Below, one piece after another: positions 9,022 through 17,349 of a stretch of 64,000 nucleotides of DNA (position 1 is the stretch's first letter; each line of letters begins with the position of its first letter). The notes beneath the pieces are model-generated. The model saw only the letters and a program-made list of their open reading frames with translations, was not told the origin of the DNA and did not search any database. This stretch comes from Moritella viscosa (GTDB lineage Bacteria > Pseudomonadota > Gammaproteobacteria > Enterobacterales > Moritellaceae), in contig LN554852.1 of the NCBI GenBank assembly GCA_000953735.1, positions 4,661,846-4,725,845 on the forward strand, read 5' to 3'. Made by a program: the position numbers and the translations under genes.

Positions 9022-9918
9022 ATGTCTGTTTTTGAAACGCTCTTATCGTCTGAACTGTTATTTTTTTTAATCGCCGACCTCATCATCGCCCTCGCCTTAC
9101 TCTCTGCAATGCGATTTTTTACTGGCGCCGTCGATAATATAGATACCACCGATGAATTAGCCAAACGGGATAACTTTGCCTTTGGTATTAGTTTGGCCGG
9201 GGCTATCTTTGGCTTAGGAATTGTACTTTCTGGGGCGATAACAGGTGAAAAAGCCGCAACACTGTCAATCGAAATTTTAGGTATAAGCCTGTACGGCTTA
9301 GCAGGACTTGTGTTAATTAAACTGGGTCGTTGGATCCATGATCATGTATCGCTCAATCTACTCGATAAAAATACTGAAATAGCGCAACGTAATGTTGCGG
9401 TGGCGATTGTAGATGCCTGCGCTTCAATTGCAACAGCTATCATAATTCGTTCAACATTAGTTTGGGCAGAAGGGTTAGAAGTTATCACTTTTATCGCTAT
9501 ATTTAGTGGTTTTTTGATCTCCCAAACATTAATGTTAGTCATGACCCGCTATCGTGAATACCGTTATTCACGCGGTAATCTTGGTACTACCATGCAGCAA
9601 GCCTTTACCGATAATAATATTGCCGTTGCTGTGCGCCACGGGGGTTACTTGATTGGTGTCGCGATAGCAGTGACGATAGCCAGTAACTACATTTATTACG
9701 ATACAGCCAATCTCATGACCACCTTAGGTTCTTGGATGGTGTTTAGCTTAGTCATGCTAACGGCTTTTACTATTCTCGCTATCATAGCTAAAAAATTAAT
9801 TCTTAATGGCGTGGATATTAATAAAGAAGTTGACCTACAAAATAACATAGGTGTCGCGACAATGGACATGGCAATCAACCTCTCTATTGCCTTCATCCTC
9901 ACAGCGTTATTAATTTAA
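9022..9918 (+). CDS. DUF350 (YjfL-like) membrane protein, two-unit form
   Basis: A 298-residue, strongly hydrophobic protein with about eight predicted transmembrane helices. It appears to consist of two DUF350 units in tandem (residues ~15-140 and ~150-298), whereas E. coli YjfL is a single ~130-residue unit. Repeated features include an F-G/S-LAGAIFGLGI type helix in the first half and the related GGYLIGVAIAVTIAS in the second. Function is unknown. The genes that follow (DUF2170, PspA-like, DUF2491) match the E. coli yjfIJKL group, which suggests a joint role in membrane maintenance. A 234-base gap with a double operator separates it from yjfI, so it probably has its own promoter. Confidence 0.8.
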   Translation: MSVFETLLSSELLFFLIADLIIALALLSAMRFFTGAVDNIDTTDELAKRDNFAFGISLAGAIFGLGIVLSGAITGEKAATLSIEILGISLYGLAGLVLIKLGRWIHDHVSLNLLDKNTEIAQRNVAVAIVDACASIATAIIIRSTLVWAEGLEVITFIAIFSGFLISQTLMLVMTRYREYRYSRGNLGTTMQQAFTDNNIAVAVRHGGYLIGVAIAVTIASNYIYYDTANLMTTLGSWMVFSLVMLTAFTILAIIAKKLILNGVDINKEVDLQNNIGVATMDMAINLSIAFILTALLI

Positions 9919-10085
9919 TCTCGAGCTGGCTGTAAATACTGTGTGTTTTTAGATTATTTATGATAATAAATACACTCAGTCCTATAACGTAACTAAGTCA
10001 TTATAGACAATGAACTTTACGGTCATTTATCGGACAAAATAAGATAACGATAATATATAAAATACAATAAATAAGTTCTATGCCC

Positions 10086-10141
10086 TTGACATATTATGTC
10101 TCGAGGCTTAAAGTTAACCTCACTTAGACATAATATGTCAA
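10086..10141 (+). promoter_or_regulatory. Double palindromic operator with promoter before yjfI
   Basis: Two copies of the 13-bp palindrome GACATAWTATGTC lie at 10088-10100 and 10127-10139, 39 bp apart centre to centre. Together they also form a 16-bp perfect inverted repeat (10086-10101 and 10126-10141). A perfect TTGACA -35 box (10086-10091) overlaps the first copy, and TAAAGT at 10109-10114, 17 bp further on, could be the -10 box. The second copy would then lie just downstream of the start of transcription. This is the expected geometry for a repressor that binds at two sites. The regulator is not identifiable from the window. Confidence 0.65.
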
Positions 10142-10152
10142 AAAGGAACAAG

Positions 10153-10566
10153 ATGAACATACATAAAATTGCAAATTATCTGAATGCTCTTGGCGACAAG
10201 TCTGACACAGGCTATAAATTTGACTGTACACCAATTTCCGGTGATGTTGATGTACTGCGTGTCGACGTTGAAGGCCGTGAAGAAATTCCAATTTTTGTTT
10301 CTGTCACTGATGAGCAAATTCTTTGTATTGCTTATCTCTGGGGCGAAAACGAAGTTAAAACAGAAAAACGTGTCGAAATGCTAGAAGCGATGTTAGAACT
10401 TAACATTCCGATGCCACTGTCATCATTCGCTAAAATCGATAACATGTACGTGGTATACGGCGCATTATCAGTGCAATCAACCATTGCTGATGTAGAACAT
10501 GAATTAGTTGTATTAAGTGATAACAGTCTCGAAGTTATTACTGAATTATCAGATTATTTAGTTTAA
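10153..10566 (+). CDS. yjfI: DUF2170 family protein (YjfI-like)
   Basis: A 137-residue soluble acidic protein matching the DUF2170/YjfI family, whose function is unknown. I chose the ATG at 10153 because AAGGA lies 7 bases ahead and because the open frame upstream runs through the operator. The protein contains ISGDVDVLRVDVEGREEIPI and the C-terminal LEVITELSDYL. It is the first gene of the likely operon yjfI-pspA-like-yjfK-small gene, all on the plus strand with gaps of 23-50 bases. By association it may be an accessory of the PspA-type membrane-protection group. Confidence 0.8.
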   Translation: MNIHKIANYLNALGDKSDTGYKFDCTPISGDVDVLRVDVEGREEIPIFVSVTDEQILCIAYLWGENEVKTEKRVEMLEAMLELNIPMPLSSFAKIDNMYVVYGALSVQSTIADVEHELVVLSDNSLEVITELSDYLV

Positions 10567-10589
10567 ACCCTACTTCTAAGGAGAAGTTT

Positions 10590-11282
10590 ATGAGCATTTT
10601 TAAGAAAATTATGACCGCGATCCGTGGTGGCGCCCGTGAAGTAGGTGAAGGTATTGTTGATGCAAACTCAATGCGTATCTTTGAACAAGAAATTCGTGAC
10701 GCCCAAACCCATTTAACCAATGCTAAACGTAATTTAACGGATGTAATGGCAAAACAGATGCAATCAGGCCGTGAATTGGAGCGTGTAAAAGCCAACCTAA
10801 CTGAACACGAAGGTTATGCTGTACAAGCATTAAATGCCGGAAACGAAGCCCTAGCATTAGAAGTAGCTGAAAAAATTGCCCAGCTAGAGCAACAAGTTAT
10901 CGAACAACAGCAAAATTTAGATAGTTTCACGAGCAGCGCTGCAAAACTAAAAGATTTAGTCAAGAAAAGTGAGCGTCAATTGGCAGAGCATCAACGTCAA
11001 TTAACAATGGTGAAGACCACTGATAGCGTGCAAAAAGCAACATCAGCTATCACTGACAATTTTAGCGCAAGTAATTCAAAACTACTCAGTGCTAAAGATT
11101 CATTAGAACGTATTAAACAAAAACAGCAAGACTTTGATGATCGTATGCTTGCAGCTGATGAACTACAAGCTGAAGGCAGCGACCAATCATTAAAAGCAAA
11201 ACTTGCGGAAGCGGGCATTGGCCAACAGCAAAGTAACGCGAACTCGGTATTAGAGCGTTTAAAAGCCAAGCAAAATAGCTAA
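10590..11282 (+). CDS. yjfJ: PspA/IM30 family protein (YjfJ-like)
   Basis: A 230-residue ESCRT-III-type membrane-remodelling protein of the PspA/IM30/Vipp1 family. It begins with an amphipathic helix (MSIFKKIMTAIRGGAREVGE). Long coiled-coil helices follow over residues ~25-150, with repeated heptad-like Q/E/L patterns, and further helices run to the C-terminus. PspA relatives bind stressed inner membranes and stabilise them; here this is inferred from the family. A strong ribosome site (AAGGAG) lies 7 bases before the ATG. It is the second gene of the operon, and the operator pair upstream of yjfI probably controls it. Confidence 0.88.
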   Translation: MSIFKKIMTAIRGGAREVGEGIVDANSMRIFEQEIRDAQTHLTNAKRNLTDVMAKQMQSGRELERVKANLTEHEGYAVQALNAGNEALALEVAEKIAQLEQQVIEQQQNLDSFTSSAAKLKDLVKKSERQLAEHQRQLTMVKTTDSVQKATSAITDNFSASNSKLLSAKDSLERIKQKQQDFDDRMLAADELQAEGSDQSLKAKLAEAGIGQQQSNANSVLERLKAKQNS

Positions 11283-11330
11283 ATTTAACGACTAATCAAT
11301 TAGTGAGTTATTCCCCAATAGGAGCAGTCA

Positions 11331-12026
11331 TTGTGGCAACACGTGCTGTTCCTATTTGTCATTCTGCTATGCCTAGGAGCCATGATGAGTTTCTTCAAAA
11401 ATTTATTTAAAAAGTCCGCACCCGAAACCCCAACCCGGGAGCTCAACCACGTCAGTAAGTTAATTATTGGTGATATCATCGAGTTTAGTGACAGCTTTAC
11501 TCTACCGACTGAAGTACGCCGACAAAAATTTGAAGTCATAGCTGTTGAGACTCTTGAATTTGAGCACCAACATTACCCGCGCTTTAAGCTGCAAGGCGAG
11601 CAACAAACCTATGTTTGGTTATCATTACCTGGCTACGACCAGAACAATTTCCAGTTAAGCCTTGAGCTTACTCGCGAAGACGTCTCACAATTATTTGATT
11701 TAGAATTATTTAGTGACGTATTCGAAGAAGGTTTTACCGAGTTAAGTACTGAACAACCGGTATCGTTAGGAGACTGGCATGCTGACCATTATTACCAGCA
11801 AGATATCGCCACCGTTGGTTATCACCATAGAACAGACTTCAGAACAGCAGCACCTTCAAAATACGCCGATGAAAACCCAGGTCAGCAATTTGAGTTTTAT
11901 CATTTACATGATGCCAAAGAAAGTAAGTTAATCGATATAATGGTACTTAATAACGGCGATACTGACGTGTACTTGACCGTACAGCTTGGTAATGACAGTA
12001 TTACAGGATACTGGCCAATAGCATAA
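11331..12026 (+). CDS. yjfK: DUF2491 family protein (YjfK-like)
   Basis: A ~231-residue protein of the DUF2491/YjfK family, function unknown. Two starts are possible. A TTG at 11331 has AGGAG 6 bases ahead and would add a hydrophobic helix (FLFVILLCLGAMM). The paired ATGs at 11382/11385 have another AGGAG and would give a soluble protein starting MSFFKNLFKK. The body has HVSKLIIGDIIEF, a QTYVWLSLPGYD stretch and a C-terminal VQLGNDSITGYWP. It sits directly after the PspA-like gene, as in E. coli yjfJK, so a shared membrane-stress function is likely. Confidence 0.78.
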   Translation: MWQHVLFLFVILLCLGAMMSFFKNLFKKSAPETPTRELNHVSKLIIGDIIEFSDSFTLPTEVRRQKFEVIAVETLEFEHQHYPRFKLQGEQQTYVWLSLPGYDQNNFQLSLELTREDVSQLFDLELFSDVFEEGFTELSTEQPVSLGDWHADHYYQQDIATVGYHHRTDFRTAAPSKYADENPGQQFEFYHLHDAKESKLIDIMVLNNGDTDVYLTVQLGNDSITGYWPIA

Positions 12027-12049
12027 ACACAGTACAAGGCAGATTGAAG

Positions 12050-12370
12050 ATGGTTAAATCACGTGAATTACCGGAAAGATGGCAATCATCACAAAAAGCG
12101 ATGAAAGCAGTGCAAGTCGCATTCGATATGGATGAAAAAATCCAATACAAGATCCGGAAAGCAGCATTAGATAATAATTTAAGCCCGTCAGAACAGATCC
12201 GGGATATTCTCGGTTTAACTATTAATAAACGACCAAAAAGGCCTCGTTTAACCGTATCTTTAAATAACCAAGACTATATTGAGCTGGCTGAAAAATATGG
12301 ACTACAACCAGAGCAACAGTTAGAAATTAAGAAATTAGTCATTGAAGATCTTGTCAGATTTTCAAATTAA
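12050..12370 (+). CDS. Small conserved-looking protein at the end of the yjf operon
   Basis: A 106-residue basic protein that I do not recognise. The middle part, IQYKIRKAALDNNLSPSEQI, has the look of a ribbon-helix-helix or short helical DNA-binding segment, and the C-terminal half (residues ~65-106) is helical. The ATG at 12050 is preferred; a TTG two codons earlier is possible. It starts 23 bases after yjfK and is followed by a terminator, so it closes the operon. A role as regulator of the operon, perhaps binding the palindromes upstream of yjfI, is only a guess from position and helix pattern. Confidence 0.6.
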   Translation: MVKSRELPERWQSSQKAMKAVQVAFDMDEKIQYKIRKAALDNNLSPSEQIRDILGLTINKRPKRPRLTVSLNNQDYIELAEKYGLQPEQQLEIKKLVIEDLVRFSN

Positions 12371-12399
12371 TAGCACGTTTTATAGAGAAGAAATGAGTA

Positions 12400-12437
12400 A
12401 CAATCAGTGACATCCGCAGCCACTGATTGTATATTTT
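12400..12437 (+). terminator. Terminator of the yjf operon
   Basis: A perfect 10-bp stem (ACAATCAGTG with CACTGATTGT) with an 11-base loop is followed by ATATTTTT, 30 bases after the last operon gene. It also lies at the end of the convergent ygiF gene. Confidence 0.8.
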
Positions 12438-13930
12438 TATCCTTCCAACCAATACGGCCGCATCGTTAATGCTTGATGGCGAGTTTGCTCTAATGCATCC
12501 AATAACGAACGTTGTTTACGCACTAATACCTTTTCGATTTGTTTAGCAATTGCTTCTGGCTGTTGTTTTGCAACCCCCATGAGTACCTGCAATACCGCTA
12601 AATCATCAATACCCTGTAATATATCCTGCCAAGGTAAACGGAATTTATCACGCTTATCTGTTGAATAATGGTGGCTAAAACAATGCCCTATCAATAAATT
12701 TTGCTTTAATTTGGCATGTAATACTAAGTACGTATCAGCATCGAGTTGTGGCGCTGACAATGACGAGTCAAGTACGCTCTGCCAACTGGCTTGTAAATGC
12801 GTATTAGCAAACGAAAGTACATTGGCACTATCAAGTTTTACACTGCTTAAGCCTTGGCTCAGTAGTTGGCTAATAGACAGCATAATACTGGCATATCTTG
12901 GTGTATTAAATAACGTTTCAATGTCCGTAAAATTAATATAACTATGTTGTAATGCCTGTAATTCTTTGGTTATGCGTTTATACTCAGGAAACTTACGAAT
13001 AAACTGTCTATTATTGGTCATCGCTTGCTTTAATTGTGACGCACTATCTACCGCTGACAACTCTTGTTGTAACCAAGTCAATTCCGTTTGCTTTAGCGCG
13101 ATTTCAGGCAGTATATTCACATAGCTGAGTAGCGTTTGCTGGATCAGCGCTATCGCTGACACAACTTCAACCAAGGCATTAATATCTTGGGTTTCTAAAT
13201 ACTGCTGCTCATGGTGTTGCCAATGCGCATAACTTTGAGTCAATGTCGTTAAAAATATATCCCCTAAGTTTTCAGTTTCTAATTCTGGCATTTTTAGCGC
13301 CAACGGTTTAATTCTAGGGGTATATAAACCTGCTAGTTGATAACCACGTTTAGCTTTACTCACATTACCCAAACGTACATTACCCAATTGCGTGATCTTC
13401 TGCGCTAACGTAAATAAATCGGTAATATCGCCACATACTAATTCCAATTCAATTTCACAAATCGGATAGCTTTGTTCGCCACTGCGTGCCATACCCTGAT
13501 CGAAAACCACTTCTATTTCCGCCCCATTCGGCAATTTAGCATGCCACATAGTACGTTCGAAATCAGTGGTAAATAAATCCACAAGATCCATTTGTAACTG
13601 GGCAACATCGGTATTTTTTGGCCAAATTTCAGCCGGGAAATCAAGCAAGGTCGGAAAATCGCCTTGTAATGGTAAATTATATTCTGGACGCTGATGTAAT
13701 CCACCACGGACAATACCTGCGGTCTTAATGGTTTGCTCAGACAAATTTAAACTTTTACGTGTGCGCAAACCAAAATCAAACTGACGAAATTGGGATGTCG
13801 TGGTATCAAAATAAGTATTAGATAAAGGCTTAACAGCCTGCTCGATTATCACATAATCCGCTAATAACACGGCTAATTGCGATTTAACCTGTGGTTTAGC
13901 AACAAATTTTATTTCAACTTCCGTACTCAT
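12437..13930 (-). CDS. ygiF: Inorganic triphosphatase, CYTH-CHAD protein
   Basis: YgiF hydrolyses inorganic triphosphate to pyrophosphate and phosphate. The 497-residue protein starts with the CYTH domain (residues ~1-205), with the metal/phosphate-binding EVEIKF at residues 4-9, further basic strand residues such as FGLRTRKS, and the acidic pair in EIELELV. A helical CHAD domain follows (residues ~215-497) with characteristic His/Arg helices, for example RKFPEYKRI and the C-terminal QRSLLDALEQTR. Length is slightly above the E. coli protein (433). In E. coli ygiF lies between glnE and ygiM; here both are still within a few kilobases. It is divergent from the phosphate-uptake genes, which may be functionally meaningful. 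Confidence 0.92.
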   Translation of the reverse strand: MSTEVEIKFVAKPQVKSQLAVLLADYVIIEQAVKPLSNTYFDTTTSQFRQFDFGLRTRKSLNLSEQTIKTAGIVRGGLHQRPEYNLPLQGDFPTLLDFPAEIWPKNTDVAQLQMDLVDLFTTDFERTMWHAKLPNGAEIEVVFDQGMARSGEQSYPICEIELELVCGDITDLFTLAQKITQLGNVRLGNVSKAKRGYQLAGLYTPRIKPLALKMPELETENLGDIFLTTLTQSYAHWQHHEQQYLETQDINALVEVVSAIALIQQTLLSYVNILPEIALKQTELTWLQQELSAVDSASQLKQAMTNNRQFIRKFPEYKRITKELQALQHSYINFTDIETLFNTPRYASIMLSISQLLSQGLSSVKLDSANVLSFANTHLQASWQSVLDSSLSAPQLDADTYLVLHAKLKQNLLIGHCFSHHYSTDKRDKFRLPWQDILQGIDDLAVLQVLMGVAKQQPEAIAKQIEKVLVRKQRSLLDALEQTRHQALTMRPYWLEG

Positions 13931-14171
13931 CCGGCCTCGCTAGACTCATAAACGATAAAAATAATGTCAGATACAACAGAATATCTAACACTTTAAAGTA
14001 TAAAATTTACCAATTATTTTAAAACCTGTCTAAGGTTAAATCTTTAATTTGCGAATAAGATTTCCCGTAAAAACAAAAATATATTGATTTTGGTCTCATT
14101 CAATCACTAATAAGGCAATTTTTATATTGCAAACTCGTGAGAGTGGTTTAACATTCCCGACATCTTCAAAA

Positions 14172-14190
14172 GTGTCATCTTATTGTCACA
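14172..14190 (+). promoter_or_regulatory. Pho-box-like site before the DUF47-pit operon
   Basis: Two direct hexamers, TGTCAT at 14173-14178 and TGTCAC at 14184-14189, have starts 11 bp apart, the spacing of a PhoB box (CTGTCAT-N4-CTGTCAT). The site ends only 11-17 bases before the likely start codon, so it would cover the transcription start or leader rather than a -35 region. That position suits repression by PhoB better than activation, as reported for the orfA-pit operon of Sinorhizobium. Confidence 0.5.
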
Positions 14191-14206
14191 TACATGGATT
14201 ATGGCT

Positions 14207-14887
14207 ATGCCAGTAAATACAATTTTAGGACTTTTTGCTAAGTCTCCGATTACCCCGTTACAAGAACACATCACGAAAGTGCATGAGACTTGTGAATTAC
14301 TTGTGCCATTTTTTGCTGCGACTACGCAACAAGATTGGAATAAAGCGGAAACTATCCGCCAGCAAATCTCACAATGTGAAAGAGATGCTGACATATTGAA
14401 ACGTGAAATCCGCTTAAAGCTACCACGTGGTATCTTTATGCCTGTCGATCGTACCGATATGCTAGACCTACTGACTCAGCAAGATAAAATCGCCAATCGG
14501 GCGAAAGATATCGCCGGTCGTGTCATGGGTAGAAACCTACAATTACCAGTAGAGATCGCTGATGATTTCACGCTGTACCTAAAACGTTGCATTGATGCAA
14601 CCGCGCAGGCTAAAAAAGCCATTAATGAACTCGATGAGTTACTAGAAACAGGCTTTAAAGGCCGCGAAGTCGATCTTGTTGAAAACATGATCAACGAACT
14701 CGATTGTATCGAAGATGATACTGACTCAATGCAAATCGTACTTCGTCAAAAACTGCGTGAAATTGAAAATAACTACAATCCAATTGATGTTATGTTCCTT
14801 TACAAAATCTTAGAATGGGTTGGCGGATTAGCGGACCAAGCTGAAACTGTTGGCGCACGTCTCGAACTAATGCTAGCGCGTAATTAA
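14207..14887 (+). CDS. DUF47/TIGR00153 PhoU-like regulator of Pit transporter
   Basis: A ~226-residue all-helical PhoU-like protein of the DUF47/TIGR00153 family, often encoded directly before a Pit phosphate transporter and thought to control it. The start MPVNTILGLFAKSP fits the family; an ATG two codons earlier and a TTG further up are less likely. Conserved blocks include ERDADILKREIRLKLPRG, PVDRTDMLDLLTQQD, ELLETGFKGREV and YNPIDVMFLYKILEWVGG. It ends 22 bases before pit, so the two form an operon. A Pho-box-like repeat lies directly upstream. Confidence 0.88.
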   Translation: MPVNTILGLFAKSPITPLQEHITKVHETCELLVPFFAATTQQDWNKAETIRQQISQCERDADILKREIRLKLPRGIFMPVDRTDMLDLLTQQDKIANRAKDIAGRVMGRNLQLPVEIADDFTLYLKRCIDATAQAKKAINELDELLETGFKGREVDLVENMINELDCIEDDTDSMQIVLRQKLREIENNYNPIDVMFLYKILEWVGGLADQAETVGARLELMLARN

Positions 14888-14909
14888 GATCACTATAGGT
14901 ATATAAATA

Positions 14910-16184
14910 ATGGAAATCATTCAAGCATACGGTCCTTACCTACTGTTTATGGCGGCTGTCTTCGGCCTTTATATGGCATGGGGTATTGGTGCCAATGACG
15001 TAGCAAATGCGATGGGGACCTCTGTAGGTACCAAATCACTGACCGTAAAACAAGCGATCTTTATCGCGATTATCTTTGAGTTTGCCGGGGCTTATTTAGC
15101 CGGTGGTGAAGTTACCGATACAGTTCGTAAAGGTATTGTTGACCTTGCAGTATTCAAAGAACAAGGCCGTCCTGATGCATTAGCGTTTGGTATGATCGCA
15201 GCACTACTCGCTGCTGGTACTTGGTTAATGATCGCATCAGTCTTTGGCTGGCCGGTATCAACAACACATTCAATTATTGGTGCTATCATCGGTTTTGCGG
15301 TTGTCAGTGTCGGTCCAGAAGCCGTACAGTGGGATAAAGCAGGTGGTATCGTTGGTAGTTGGATTATAACACCAATACTCTCAGGACTCATCGCTTACGT
15401 CACCTTTATGAGTATTCAAAAGCTCATATTTGATACCAAAGATCCGCTTGCTAATGCTAAACGTTACGTGCCTTTCTACATGGCTTTAACAACATTTGTT
15501 ATTGCAATGGTTACAATTAAAAAAGGCCTAAAACATGTAGGTTTACATTTAACGACAACTGAAGCTTTAGTTGCTTCGTCAGTAGTCAGTCTACTGGTTG
15601 CTATTGCAGGTGCCATTTACATCAGCAAACAAAACTACAGCCCAAGCAATGACAAAGACATGCATTTCTCAAATGTAGAGAAAGTGTTTGGTATCTTAAT
15701 GATCATTACTGCTTGTGCAATGGCCTTTGCGCACGGTTCTAACGATGTAGCCAATGCGATAGGTCCATTAGCAGCAGTTGTATCAATTGTGCAAAATGGT
15801 GGCGAAATTGCCGAAAAAGCAGCGCTAGCGTGGTGGATTTTACCACTCGGTGGTTTTGGCATCGTGGTTGGCCTAGCAACAATGGGCCATAAGGTGATGT
15901 CTACTATCGGTACCGGCATTACAGAATTAACACCAAGCCGTGGCTTTGCAGCGCAGCTAGCAACAGCGACAACGGTAGTTATTGCCTCAGGTTCAGGTTT
16001 ACCTATTTCTACAACACAAACGCTCGTAGGGGCTGTTTTAGGTGTAGGTATGGCACGTGGTATTGCAGCACTGAATCTCAACGTCGTTAGAACGATCGTT
16101 GTATCCTGGGTTGTCACATTACCTGCAGGTGCCGTACTCGCTATTATCTTCTACAAGCTCTTAGAGGCTATCTTTGTCCTGTAA
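14910..16184 (+). CDS. pit: Low-affinity inorganic phosphate transporter, Pit family
   Basis: A 424-residue inner-membrane symporter that takes up metal-phosphate with protons. It has the two inverted Pit signature repeats: GANDVANAMGTSVG near residue 27 and GSNDVANAIGPLAAV near residue 277. Paired WPVSTTHSIIGA and LPISTTQTLVGAVLG motifs lie near residues 115 and 370. About ten membrane helices are apparent. It follows the DUF47 gene closely and ends before a strong terminator, making a two-gene phosphate-uptake operon. Confidence 0.93.
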   Translation: MEIIQAYGPYLLFMAAVFGLYMAWGIGANDVANAMGTSVGTKSLTVKQAIFIAIIFEFAGAYLAGGEVTDTVRKGIVDLAVFKEQGRPDALAFGMIAALLAAGTWLMIASVFGWPVSTTHSIIGAIIGFAVVSVGPEAVQWDKAGGIVGSWIITPILSGLIAYVTFMSIQKLIFDTKDPLANAKRYVPFYMALTTFVIAMVTIKKGLKHVGLHLTTTEALVASSVVSLLVAIAGAIYISKQNYSPSNDKDMHFSNVEKVFGILMIITACAMAFAHGSNDVANAIGPLAAVVSIVQNGGEIAEKAALAWWILPLGGFGIVVGLATMGHKVMSTIGTGITELTPSRGFAAQLATATTVVIASGSGLPISTTQTLVGAVLGVGMARGIAALNLNVVRTIVVSWVVTLPAGAVLAIIFYKLLEAIFVL

Positions 16185-16199
16185 TTGATTATAGAATTT

Positions 16200-16234
16200 A
16201 AAAAGGCCATCAATTTTTTGATGGCCTTTTTTTA
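16200..16234 (+). terminator. Rho-independent terminator after pit
   Basis: A long stem (AAAAGGCCATCAA paired with TTGATGGCCTTTT, loop TTTT) runs into seven T, 15 bases after the pit stop codon. Confidence 0.92.
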
Positions 16235-16342
16235 AATCCACTAAATTTCGATTTTATGGTGGGAAAACATCATCTGAGGCTTGTCGAAGTTCGATTTTAT
16301 ATTTATTATGCCTATCAGAATATTTCGTCTACGGGACAACTT

Positions 16343-16990
16343 GTGAAGATTAAACAACTCATTTTAGCATCATTGTTAACACTCATTAGCTTATCGAGTG
16401 TTGCAAAAGAAACACGTTATATTAGTGATGACGTGTCTATATTTATGCACTCAGGTCCAGGCACTCAGTATCGTATTATTGGTACGATAAAAGCCGGTGA
16501 AGCTGTAACCTACCTGCAAACTAATCCAAACGCTAATTTTGCGCAGATCACCACCAGCAAAAACAAAACAGCTTGGATTAACGCTAAATCACTTTCTCGC
16601 CAAGTAAGTTTAAAAGTACGTACACCAAAACTACAAGCTGAGCTTGAAAAAACCAAAGAAGCGTTGGCAAAAATCAGCAATAAAAACTCGGCGGCAATGG
16701 CAGAGTTAACAAATGCTAACCGTGACGAGCTCATCAGTAAAGAAGCTGATATTGCAACACAAGCGAACAATATTGCGTCATTAACAGCTGAAAATACCGC
16801 GTTAACGGCAGAAGCAGTACGTTTACGTGAAGAGAATGAGCAATTATCAGCACGCCTAGATACCAAAGAAGAAGATGCGCAACATCGTTTCATCATTTTA
16901 GGTGCATTAATTCTTGCGGCAGGCTTAATTGCTGGGTTAATAATCCCATCAATCCGCTTCCGTCGAAAGAAAAATAATGGCTGGGATTAA
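16343..16990 (+). CDS. ygiM: SH3-domain signal-transduction-like protein YgiM
   Basis: A 215-residue envelope protein of the YgiM/TIGR04211 family. I place the start at the GTG at 16343, which has GGGA 8 bases ahead and gives a signal peptide ending near SSVAKE. The open frame extends further upstream but through the pit terminator zone. After the signal comes a bacterial SH3 domain (residues ~22-88, with SGPGTQYRIIGTIKAGE and TAWINAKSL), a coiled coil (~95-180), a transmembrane helix (ALILAAGLIAGLIIPSI) and a basic tail. The layout matches E. coli YgiM closely. The molecular role is unknown; the SH3 domain may bind peptidoglycan. Confidence 0.88.
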   Translation: MKIKQLILASLLTLISLSSVAKETRYISDDVSIFMHSGPGTQYRIIGTIKAGEAVTYLQTNPNANFAQITTSKNKTAWINAKSLSRQVSLKVRTPKLQAELEKTKEALAKISNKNSAAMAELTNANRDELISKEADIATQANNIASLTAENTALTAEAVRLREENEQLSARLDTKEEDAQHRFIILGALILAAGLIAGLIIPSIRFRRKKNNGWD

Positions 16991-17349
16991 TTATTTATTC
17001 GCCATTGTAAATAATTAAACACCAGCATAGCGAATAGAGTGATACTTATGAGCCCTATTCCTGAATCTATAAACTGCCTATCTTCTATTATATTAAGGGT
17101 GGGCAGTTATACCTAATCTACTTCAAGATGCACCAAAGATTCCTTCTATCAAATTAAGCCGCCTCATTTATAAACTCTATCCAAGCTAGAGATATTACTT
17201 TCAAACGTTACCGGAAATTACAGTTCATTAAAACCATGTGCTTTATTTCTGAACGTAACACTCTCAATTAAGTCTATTCAATAGATTCAACTTGCCCTGC
17301 GTGAAGAGTAATGGCTCAAGGTATCATTGAGCCATTTAAAAAAGCATTA
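16991..17349. other. Intergenic region after ygiM
   Basis: 359 bases without a gene. It holds an AT-only hairpin at 16987-17018, one copy of a dispersed 26-bp repeat (17108-17133), and a 9-bp stem (ATGGCTCAA at 17311-17319 with TTGAGCCAT at 17327-17335) just beyond the stop of the giant gene. That stem may act as its weak terminator, although the T-run is poor on the minus strand. Nothing else was recognised. Confidence 0.6.
17108..17133 (+). repeat. Dispersed repeat, copy 1
   Basis: TATACCTAATCTAC followed by TTCAAGATGCAC matches 22 of 26 positions with 39792-39817. Both copies lie between genes. Only the 26-bp head is shared; the sequence after it differs. Confidence 0.5.

Noticed and set aside
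10096..10152. Earlier start for yjfI giving a 156-residue protein
   Set aside because: The extension runs through the operator palindromes and has no ribosome site, while the ATG at 10153 has AAGGA at good spacing.
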